This document shows, piece after piece, positions 21,186 through 27,637 of a DNA stretch of 48,756 nucleotides. Location of the stretch: positions 1 to 48,756 of the IMG/VR virus record IMGVR_UViG_3300030104_007599. The stretch is one strand, 5' to 3'. The notes below the pieces were generated by a model. It saw only the letters and a list, made by a program, of their open reading frames with translations, was not told the DNA's origin and searched no databases. Within the stretch, counting starts at the first letter, position 1. Every line of letters begins with the position of its first letter. The translations under genes and the position numbers were made by a program. The DNA comes from a virus.

Positions 21186-21203
21186 AAATTGTTCGTATAT
21201 TTA
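21172..21203 (+). promoter_or_regulatory. Bacteroidota-type promoter for gene 21220
   Basis: TTTG at 21172-21175, a spacer of 20 ending GTTCG, TATATTTA at 21196-21203, then a short leader ending AATTAAGGTTATG. Confidence 0.75.
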
Positions 21204-21219
21204 TGTCAAAATTAAGGTT

Positions 21220-21417
21220 ATGATATATTATATAAGTATTGGAATTGTTTTTATGTTTTTATTAGAACATTCCACAGAAAGATCCAAAGAATTAATGGAA
21301 TATTATGGGGAGGAAGTTCCCAAATTTAATTGGTTTGATAGAATTTTTAATATTCTTCTATGGCCAATAACACTTGGAGTATTCCTAAAACACATTTTTG
21401 AAATGTTTAAAAAATAA
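21220..21417 (+). CDS. Small membrane protein, 65 aa
   Basis: 65 residues with two hydrophobic segments (IYYISIGIVFMFLLEH; IFNILLWPITLGVFLKHIF) around a charged middle (STERSKELMEYYGEEVPK). It is the first gene of a unit that includes the lipoprotein gene. Function unknown, possibly envelope-related like its neighbour. Confidence 0.7.
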   Translation: MIYYISIGIVFMFLLEHSTERSKELMEYYGEEVPKFNWFDRIFNILLWPITLGVFLKHIFEMFKK

Positions 21418-21422
21418 AAGTT

Positions 21423-22121
21423 ATGAAAAATTCAACTAGAACATTCTTATATATTGCATTAGCATATTTTATATTTTTATTATTACTCACCTCCTGTACC
21501 AAGCATGAAACAATTCATCAAGATCTTTGTAATGGTAATTGTGATGCAAATTATGAAGTTATATATAAGGGTTTACCAATCCAACCTAATTCTAATGGTT
21601 TTTATGAAATTCAATGGGATGGGTTAAATTATTTTCAAATAGAAGGTCAATTATCCGAACTTAATGACCAATATGTTATAAATGGTATACCATTAATACA
21701 AGCCAACTTTGATTCTGATTATTGGATTGTGGTAGATAGTATAAGATTCCAAACTCCTATGTTTTCTTATTTAGGTTGGTTTAATGATAATAGTCTAAAC
21801 ACACCTATTCCATTTGGTAATTATACTTACACTATGATTGATTTAATTGATTTACATCCACCTCTTAATATTGTAGGGTATCAAATCCCTAAACATTTTT
21901 GTTGGGATTGTCCATATGCTCCTACAGTGTTGGGAACACATTCAAAATATAATTATAATCCTAAACAAAATATCGTATTAGATAATGAAATGGTTGGGGA
22001 TACCTTAAATATTTTTATAGAAACTATATTTAATACTGAGGGAGGAATCACATATCATGGGCAGACTAGTCCAGTTCCAAAAGAAATAATAGAAGACCAA
22101 ATAAAAATAATTGTTATATGA
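21423..22121 (+). CDS. Phage-encoded lipoprotein, 232 aa
   Basis: 232 residues. Signal peptide with lipobox LTSC (C25) after a hydrophobic stretch (FIFLLLL), so the mature protein should be lipid-anchored in the envelope. The mature part is beta-rich (NGFYEIQWDGLNYFQIEGQ) with Cys pairs (CNGNC; CWDC) that may form disulphides. No known domain. In other phages, lipoproteins act as superinfection exclusion factors or outer-membrane spanins; either role is possible. It overlaps the nuclease-like gene by ATGA. Confidence 0.8.
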   Translation: MKNSTRTFLYIALAYFIFLLLLTSCTKHETIHQDLCNGNCDANYEVIYKGLPIQPNSNGFYEIQWDGLNYFQIEGQLSELNDQYVINGIPLIQANFDSDYWIVVDSIRFQTPMFSYLGWFNDNSLNTPIPFGNYTYTMIDLIDLHPPLNIVGYQIPKHFCWDCPYAPTVLGTHSKYNYNPKQNIVLDNEMVGDTLNIFIETIFNTEGGITYHGQTSPVPKEIIEDQIKIIVI

Positions 22122-22570
22122 AAAGAATCACTTTAGAAGAGTCAAAAAAACATTTTAGTATTGATGAAGATTTTACAGATGCCCCTATTAGATTTTATTC
22201 TGTAGTTCCAGGTGAGGATGGTTGGGATGATGTGACATATTATACTAGTAGGAGAAAAGATATATTTAAGAATAGAGGTAATGCTGATCAATGGGTTTAT
22301 GTTTTATCTAACCCCTCACACAATCATTATAAAATAGGGTATACAAAAAATGAACCTGAAGTTAGGGCTAAGCAAATTTCTACATCTACAGGAGTAGCTC
22401 TTCCTTATAAAGTTGAATTTGCTTTTCAATGTTTCAATGGTGAAGCCCTAGAACATGAAGTTCACCGTAAATTAGAATATTGTAGAGTAAATCAAAATAG
22501 GGAATTCTTTGACATAGCACTAGATGAAGCTAAAGAAGTGATAACTAACTTAGGGAAAAATTACATATAA
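22118..22570 (+). CDS. T5orf172 / MUG113 (GIY-YIG-related) protein
   Basis: 150 residues. Residues 59-145 match the T5orf172/MUG113 pattern: WVYVLSNPSHNHYKIGYTK, R83, STGVALPYKVEFAFQC, HEVHRKL with H115, and NREFF at 127-131. These are divergent GIY-YIG folds found in phages, often next to regulators; some may be nucleases. The GIY/YIG positions are YVL and KIG here. Residues 1-58 are a charged leader. Coupled to the lipoprotein gene by ATGA and to the next small gene by TAATG. Confidence 0.88.
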   Translation: MKRITLEESKKHFSIDEDFTDAPIRFYSVVPGEDGWDDVTYYTSRRKDIFKNRGNADQWVYVLSNPSHNHYKIGYTKNEPEVRAKQISTSTGVALPYKVEFAFQCFNGEALEHEVHRKLEYCRVNQNREFFDIALDEAKEVITNLGKNYI

Positions 22571-22710
22571 TGGGAAGAGATATAAAAAAAGAATTATTAA
22601 AAATAAAAGGTGGAGAATTTATTAAATGGTATTCTTCATTAACAAAATTAGAAAAGGCTGAGTATAGGTTAATGCTTGAACAACTTTCAGAAGAATTTTC
22701 GAAAAAATAG
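22570..22710 (+). CDS. Small helical protein, 46 aa
   Basis: ATG 22570 overlaps the upstream stop (TAATG); ends TAG 22708-22710. 46 residues, all helical, basic and acidic in alternation (KKELLKIKGGEFIKWYSSLT). It may be a partner of the T5orf172 protein. Function unknown. Confidence 0.65.
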   Translation: MGRDIKKELLKIKGGEFIKWYSSLTKLEKAEYRLMLEQLSEEFSKK

Positions 22711-22711
22711 A

Positions 22712-22719
22712 TATTTATA
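22712..22719 (+). promoter_or_regulatory. TATTTATA motif, candidate late promoter element
   Basis: TATTTATA lies 39 nt before the ATG at 22759. Confidence 0.4.
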
Positions 22720-22758
22720 ATAGAACCCCAATTTTATTTAAAAATAGTTTCGATAAGT

Positions 22759-23148
22759 ATGGTTGAATTATTGGTTTTAATTATTGCTACCACTCTACTT
22801 TATTTACTATTACCTATTATCATATGCTTTATGGTGTTAAAGTATATTTTTACAGGTAATAAGAAAATGCTAGCTGTCTGGTTTTATAGAACTGCCCGTG
22901 AAATTGATTTATTTGCCAATGTAGTAGGAGCTGAATTTTGGAATGCGGTTTTTATAATAGATGGGGGTTATAAATTTGGTAATCCTAAAGAAACTATATC
23001 ATCAGTATTAGGTAAAAATCAACGAGATAAAACGCTAACTCTGCTAGGAGATGCGCTTCGATGGGTGTTAGATAGAATTGATAAAGATCATTGTTTAAAT
23101 TCAATAAATGATGAAGCTACTAATACTAAAAAAGACATATCTAAGTAA
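22759..23148 (+). CDS. Conserved phage membrane protein, 129 aa
   Basis: 129 residues. An N-terminal transmembrane segment (LLVLIIATTLLYLLLPIII), a second hydrophobic region, then a cytoplasmic part with FGNPKETISSVLGKNQRD and a C-terminal DKDHCLNSI. I recall similar 'GNPxETISSxLGK ... DxxHC' proteins in unrelated phages, all unassigned. It may be membrane-linked in host takeover. Preceded by a TATTTATA motif. Confidence 0.75.
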   Translation: MVELLVLIIATTLLYLLLPIIICFMVLKYIFTGNKKMLAVWFYRTAREIDLFANVVGAEFWNAVFIIDGGYKFGNPKETISSVLGKNQRDKTLTLLGDALRWVLDRIDKDHCLNSINDEATNTKKDISK

Positions 23149-23157
23149 TTAATTTAA

Positions 23158-23165
23158 TATTTATA
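23158..23165 (+). promoter_or_regulatory. TATTTATA motif, candidate late promoter element
   Basis: TATTTATA lies 11 nt before the ATG at 23177. Confidence 0.4.
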
Positions 23166-23176
23166 GTCAAATAACC

Positions 23177-23386
23177 ATGTTAGAAGGCTATATAGATATA
23201 TTGGAACAAGCCATTATTGAAAATGTAAAGGAACTTGAAAAACCTTCAAGAGAATATACTATGAGTGAAACTAAATGGATGGAAGGGTATACACAAGCTC
23301 TTAGAGATGTTTTGGCTGATTTAATTGAGCAAAAACGTACAAATAACATGCAGTATTCCACATTATACAAATTTAATTTAAATTAA
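23177..23386 (+). CDS. Hypothetical helical protein, 69 aa
   Basis: 69 residues, two predicted helices (YIDILEQAIIENVKELEKPS; WMEGYTQALRDVLADLIEQK) separated by a turn, amphipathic, probably a helical hairpin. No recognised family. Confidence 0.7.
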   Translation: MLEGYIDILEQAIIENVKELEKPSREYTMSETKWMEGYTQALRDVLADLIEQKRTNNMQYSTLYKFNLN

Positions 23387-23412
23387 TGTGATTTCCTATT
23401 TTTTCTTTTATA

Positions 23413-23420
23413 TATTTATA
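23413..23420 (+). promoter_or_regulatory. TATTTATA motif
   Basis: TATTTATA lies only 4 nt before the ATG at 23425. This is too close for an ordinary -10 box of this gene unless translation starts further in or the motif acts otherwise. Confidence 0.25.
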
Positions 23421-23424
23421 CTAA

Positions 23425-23883
23425 ATGGACTTTGATAAAATATTTAACCTATTTGGGAAAAATGACCCCGATAGAAATTACCCAGAACCTAGTGAGGATG
23501 AGGTAAAGGACTGGGTGGGATTTGAAGAGTTTAGAACTACCCCTACCTATCAATTAAAAATGTTCCAAAAAATCATAATAAACCATCTAAATTTCCAAAA
23601 AAGGTTAGTTAAAATGTTTAAAAATTCTGATCCTGAATTAGGAGATTTTACAGATTTAGAAGAAGCTGGTGAGCACATGGCTTTTTATAGAGGATGGGAT
23701 TATATTAATGAAGTTGTATTAGAGGAAGAGATTTGGCAGGATAGTATTAAACTTCAAGATAGAGAAATGTTTGAGGAATCCATAGATATGTCAATAAGAT
23801 TCTTCGAATCCATAGAAGAATATGAAAAGTGTGCTTTTCTAACAAAAATTCAAAAGTTTTTTAAAGATAATTTGGAAGCATAA
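23425..23883 (+). CDS. Hypothetical acidic protein, 152 aa
   Basis: 152 residues, mainly helical and acidic (PEPSEDEVKDWVGFEEFRTT; EEYEKCAFLTKIQKFFKDN). No membrane segment or catalytic motif. It ends the accessory block before a 138-base purine-rich gap and the start of the sigma/structural block. Confidence 0.75.
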   Translation: MDFDKIFNLFGKNDPDRNYPEPSEDEVKDWVGFEEFRTTPTYQLKMFQKIIINHLNFQKRLVKMFKNSDPELGDFTDLEEAGEHMAFYRGWDYINEVVLEEEIWQDSIKLQDREMFEESIDMSIRFFESIEEYEKCAFLTKIQKFFKDNLEA

Positions 23884-24021
23884 TCTTCATTCATTACATT
23901 ATAATCACGGGTTTAGAGAGAAAGATAAGAGGAGAAAAGAAAAACCGAGAATAAAGAAAAAAGATAAGTTAGTAATAAAGGGGTTAAGGATAATCCAATA
24001 TAGTTTTATAAAAACAATCAT

Positions 24022-24195
24022 ATGAGAAACAAGCAATTAGTATTAAGACGTATTTCGGCATTAGAGGGACAATTCAAGAAATTAGATTTCAACATTCATA
24101 GAGGGGGGAGCAGAGAAGATGTTAATGCTACTCAAAGAGACATAATAGAAACCATCCAGGATTTAAAGGATATCGTAGAAAGAGAAAACGACTAA
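24022..24195 (+). CDS. Small coiled-coil protein, 57 aa
   Basis: ATG 24022 to TAA 24193-24195. 57 residues, helical (LVLRRISALEGQFKKLDFNI; RDIIETIQDLKDIVEREN) with heptad-like hydrophobics. The upstream 138-base gap holds a strongly purine-rich tract (49 of 54 bases, 23915-23968) including GAGGAG, which may act in the leader. It ends one base before the HD gene. Unknown role. Confidence 0.7.
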   Translation: MRNKQLVLRRISALEGQFKKLDFNIHRGGSREDVNATQRDIIETIQDLKDIVEREND

Positions 24196-24196
24196 T

Positions 24197-24949
24197 ATGA
24201 ATTTATCAGCAGAACAAATCCAATCAAATTGGAACAAGTTATTAGCTTATATTAATACTTACATCTCAGATCCTCGTAGAGAAAAATTAATTGGGTTTTA
24301 TAAAAAATTTGAAGATAGACTCGTTATGATGCCTGCTTCACATAAAAAAGAATACCATAATGCTTTTCCAGGAGGATATGTAGATCATGTTAACCGAGTT
24401 ATAGAAGCAGCTTTAGAAATCAATAAAGTTTGGTTAATGTTTGGAGCCAAAGAAAATTACACAATTGAAGAACTTGTATTTTCTGCTTTAAACCATGATT
24501 TAGGGAAAATGGGAGATAATGAACATGAATCTTATATACCTCAGACTGATCAATGGAGGAAAGATAAATTAGGAGAAGATTATATGCATAATAAACAAAT
24601 TGCATTTGCCTCAGTACCAGATAGAGGTTTATTCTTACTTCAAGAACATGATATTAAATATACATTTAATGAAATGGTTGCTATTCAAACACATGATGGT
24701 TTATATGACCCAGCAAATGAAAAATATTTAAAATCATGGATGCCAGAAACTAAACCCAGAACCTCCCTTCCATTTATTCTACATCAAGCAGACATGATGG
24801 CCGCAAGGGTTGAATTTGAAAAAGAATGGTTACCAAAATTTGAACAACCTCAAAAATCCTCACCCAAAAAAACTAATGTTAATATGAAAACAAAAACATT
24901 AGGATCAATTAAAAGTGAAGGGTTAAAAAATATGTTAAACAGTTTATGA
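24197..24949 (+). CDS. HD-domain metal-dependent phosphohydrolase
   Basis: 250 residues. HD motifs: PGGYVDHVNRV (H64) and ALNHDLGKMG (H100-D101), then a possible later His/Asp pair (QTHDGLYDP; LHQADMMAAR). HD proteins hydrolyse phosphomono- or diesters of nucleotides or nucleic acids with divalent metals. The substrate is unknown: nucleotide scavenging or signal-nucleotide removal is possible. It heads the block containing the late sigma gene, and the next gene starts in its stop (ATGA). C-terminal 40 residues are basic and disordered-looking. Confidence 0.85.
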   Translation: MNLSAEQIQSNWNKLLAYINTYISDPRREKLIGFYKKFEDRLVMMPASHKKEYHNAFPGGYVDHVNRVIEAALEINKVWLMFGAKENYTIEELVFSALNHDLGKMGDNEHESYIPQTDQWRKDKLGEDYMHNKQIAFASVPDRGLFLLQEHDIKYTFNEMVAIQTHDGLYDPANEKYLKSWMPETKPRTSLPFILHQADMMAARVEFEKEWLPKFEQPQKSSPKKTNVNMKTKTLGSIKSEGLKNMLNSL

Positions 24950-25230
24950 TAGAAATAATTTCCATATCAATATTATCAGTATTGGTAGTAATCTTTGGTT
25001 TTACTACTTTCAACTTACTTAAAAAGAATGAAAAACAAGAAGATGTCCTTGTTGAATACCTTACATATTTAGATAAACTTTCTAAAACAATAGAAGCTTC
25101 TGATAAAAAATTAAAGGAAATAGATAGGGCAGGAACATTTAAATCCGATGATGAAGTTGGACATTTTTTCAAATCAATTCAACAAATTCAAGATATCTTA
25201 AACGATTTCAAAGTAAAAGAACTTAAATAA
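24946..25230 (+). CDS. Membrane-anchored coiled-coil protein, 94 aa
   Basis: 94 residues: one N-terminal transmembrane helix (IISISILSVLVVIFGFTTF) and a cytoplasmic coiled coil (YLDKLSKTIEASDKKLKEID), then FKSDDEVGHFFKSIQQIQDI. It sits between the HD and sigma genes, with overlapping or near-abutting codons, so it is co-expressed. No known family; I have the impression similar proteins lie beside gp55 in marine T4-like phages. Confidence 0.75.
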   Translation: MIEIISISILSVLVVIFGFTTFNLLKKNEKQEDVLVEYLTYLDKLSKTIEASDKKLKEIDRAGTFKSDDEVGHFFKSIQQIQDILNDFKVKELK

Positions 25231-25231
25231 A

Positions 25232-25957
25232 ATGCCTAGACGTAGGAAAAAAAACTCGAGGAATTACTTTACTCAAGAGACTGAGGATGCTATTGTATTA
25301 TATAACAATACCACTTGTACTGAAGAAAAGAGTAGAATATATGGTAATGATATTCATTATGCCTTTTTTAAATTAACAGAAAATATTATTCATACTTTTA
25401 AATTTTATTATACAGAAGTAGATAAAATAGAACATCTCCAACAAGAAATAATTACATTTTTACTTTCTAAAATACATTTATTTGACCCAAGTAAAGGAGC
25501 TAAAGCATATTCATATTTTGGTACTATAGTAAAACGTTGGCTTATTATTTATAATACTAAAAACTATAAAAAACGCATTAAAAAAGCCCCAGTAGAAGAT
25601 TTATATAAAGATGAAACATATTCTTATAATCTAGAAGATGATAGAGTAGCAGATAAGCTCTCTTTTTTTATCGATGAATATATTTTTTATGTTGAAGAAA
25701 ATTTTGATAAATTTTTCCCAAAGGGTAATGATGCTCAAGTAGCAGATGCCATATTAGAATTATTTAGAAAAAGAGAAAATATAGAAATATTCAATAAAAA
25801 GGCTCTTTATATATACATTAGAGAAATAATGGCTACTAATGGATTAGAAGTAAAAACTCCAAAAATCACAAAAATAGCCAATAGGTTATATGATCTTTTC
25901 AAAAACAATTATATTTCTTTCCTAGAACGTGGTTATGTAGAGTTTGAAAAGGTATAG
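25232..25957 (+). CDS. 55: T4 gp55-like late-transcription sigma factor
   Basis: 241 residues, compared with about 185 in T4 gp55. A sigma-70 region-2-like core: EHLQQEIITFLLSKIHLFDP, followed by SKGAKAYSYFGTIVKRWLI, the typical F-D-P-x-x-G-x-x-x-x-Y-x-x-x-x-V/I-x-R-W segment. N-terminus basic (PRRRKKNSRN). In T4, gp55 directs host RNA polymerase to TATAAATA late promoters with the clamp and gp33. Here it lies just upstream of the baseplate block it would control; TATTTATA motifs in this window may be its target. Confidence 0.85.
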   Translation: MPRRRKKNSRNYFTQETEDAIVLYNNTTCTEEKSRIYGNDIHYAFFKLTENIIHTFKFYYTEVDKIEHLQQEIITFLLSKIHLFDPSKGAKAYSYFGTIVKRWLIIYNTKNYKKRIKKAPVEDLYKDETYSYNLEDDRVADKLSFFIDEYIFYVEENFDKFFPKGNDAQVADAILELFRKRENIEIFNKKALYIYIREIMATNGLEVKTPKITKIANRLYDLFKNNYISFLERGYVEFEKV

Positions 25958-25964
25958 TTTCTTA

Positions 25965-25972
25965 TATTTATA
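25965..25972 (+). promoter_or_regulatory. TATTTATA motif before the baseplate block
   Basis: TATTTATA lies 18 nt before the ATG at 25991, at the head of the structural genes. A TATAAATA word also abuts the start codon (25983-25990). Confidence 0.45.
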
Positions 25973-25990
25973 TACATAAAACTTATAAAT

Positions 25991-26350
25991 ATGAGTCACT
26001 TAGATAAAAAAATATTCGGTAAAAAATCATACTCGGATTTACTCAAGGAAATATACGACAACCAAAAGAAGAAAGAAGACCAAATTTCGGCATTAATCAA
26101 CGAGTTAAAACCACTAATCAGTGATATAGGTGATGCTACAATGATTGTGCCACTCATAAAAGAGTACATGGAGTTAGGCATTAAAAATGATGAAGCGCTT
26201 ATCAAAGTTGCTACAATTTTCCAACGTATATTTGCAAATGAAGGTAATGAAGATAATGGTTTTGGTATTTCTGAAGAAGAAAAAGAACAACTTCTTAAAG
26301 AAATAAATAATCTACAATTACCCCCTAAAAAAGAAGATAAAAATGATTAG
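25991..26350 (+). CDS. Conserved T4-like helical protein before the spike gene, 119 aa
   Basis: 119 residues, fully helical with an N-terminal signature (DKKIFGKKSYSDLLKEIYDN) that I recall from T4-like phages between the sigma and baseplate genes; function unknown. Acidic C-terminal tail. Overlaps the spike gene by 8 nt (ATGATTAG), so a baseplate-assembly role (chaperone or small hub part) is plausible. Confidence 0.7.
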   Translation: MSHLDKKIFGKKSYSDLLKEIYDNQKKKEDQISALINELKPLISDIGDATMIVPLIKEYMELGIKNDEALIKVATIFQRIFANEGNEDNGFGISEEEKEQLLKEINNLQLPPKKEDKND

Positions 26351-27632
26351 AGAATTTGGGTATAATAATGTAAATAATTCTTCTCTCAATAATCAATCCA
26401 TTCCTCCAAGTGGTATAATAATAGGTAGGGTTACTGAAATATATTTAGATAAAATTGATGATGAAAATTTAGGAATGATTGATATTGAGGATGTGGCCCA
26501 AGAGAACCAATTGACTCTAAAAGCATATCCATTTTTTCCAAATAATACTTCTTATCCTTTAATAGATGAAATAGTTTTGTGTTTTAACTTACCTTCACAA
26601 TATCTAGGATCACAACAAGCAAATGAAAGGTTATATTATATTAATAGTGTTAACATTTGGAATAACCCCCATGTTAATTTCTTCCCTTCTCCAAAAAGAT
26701 CAAATGGTAATATTCCTGCAACAGAAAATAGATCTTATGAAGATATTTTTTCTACAAGTTTTCCTAAAAATTTAGATTCACAAGATAATACTTCTCTTCC
26801 TTCTATACAAAAAACATTCAAAGAAAGAGATAATATTCACCCCCTACAACCCTACATGGGGGATGTAATTTCCCAAGGAAGATTTGGAAATAGTATAAGA
26901 TTTGGGAGTACTAATCAAAACCCAAAAGATGAAAAACCATCCAATGATTGGTCAAATTATAAAGGTGAAAGTAAAATATTTAATACTACGGTAAAAGCAC
27001 AAACAGGTGATCCTATTTTAATTTTAAGAAATGGTCAACCTGTGGTAAAAAGAAAACTCCCAAAAAACGGTAAATTTCCTTGGATGCCAATAGATGAACA
27101 AATAAATTGGGATTTATCTTCTATTTATATGACATCCAATCAACAGATAGAAATTGAAACTAGTGGGAAATGGGAAAATCTTATTAACTCTTACAAAGGC
27201 ACCGCAGCTCCTACCAACCCCAAAAATTATGCTGGGGGTCCTCAAGTCATAATAAGATCAGATAGATTAGTTTTTAATGCTAGACAGGATAGCATAATAT
27301 TAAATGCTGAAAATTCAGTCCATCTATCATCTAATGAATCTCTAAATTTTGATACTAAAAAATTCTCCATAGATTGTTCTAATATAAGATTAGGAACAGC
27401 TACTGCCTCTGAACCACTAATATTAGGAAATAAATTTCTTTTTGATTTAAATCAATTATTAATAGGTTTATCATCCTTATGTACTGTTCTACAAACACAG
27501 CAAATATGGCCAGCAGGAGCCCCAGTTAATGATGTTCCAGTTAATACTGCTGCAACTGCCCTTTATGGATTAATAACCACCATGCAGGGAAGAATTGAAA
27601 CTTACAAATCAAGAAATACTTTTACTAAATAA
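26343..27632 (+). CDS. 5: gp5-like baseplate central spike (OB-fold, beta-helix)
   Basis: 429 residues. N-terminal OB-fold-type region (SGIIIGRVTEIYLDKIDDEN... SYPLIDEIVLCFNLP) and the hallmark GDVISQGRFGNSIRFGS at about residues 178-194, as in gp5/VgrG-type spikes. Residues about 315-360 read as short repeating strands (VHLSSNESLNFDTKKFSI), the beginning of a triangular beta-helix. There is no lysozyme insert as in T4 gp5. It would form the tail tip that pierces the outer membrane; peptidoglycan cleavage must come from another protein. Confidence 0.8.
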   Translation: MIREFGYNNVNNSSLNNQSIPPSGIIIGRVTEIYLDKIDDENLGMIDIEDVAQENQLTLKAYPFFPNNTSYPLIDEIVLCFNLPSQYLGSQQANERLYYINSVNIWNNPHVNFFPSPKRSNGNIPATENRSYEDIFSTSFPKNLDSQDNTSLPSIQKTFKERDNIHPLQPYMGDVISQGRFGNSIRFGSTNQNPKDEKPSNDWSNYKGESKIFNTTVKAQTGDPILILRNGQPVVKRKLPKNGKFPWMPIDEQINWDLSSIYMTSNQQIEIETSGKWENLINSYKGTAAPTNPKNYAGGPQVIIRSDRLVFNARQDSIILNAENSVHLSSNESLNFDTKKFSIDCSNIRLGTATASEPLILGNKFLFDLNQLLIGLSSLCTVLQTQQIWPAGAPVNDVPVNTAATALYGLITTMQGRIETYKSRNTFTK

Positions 27633-27637
27633 TAATT

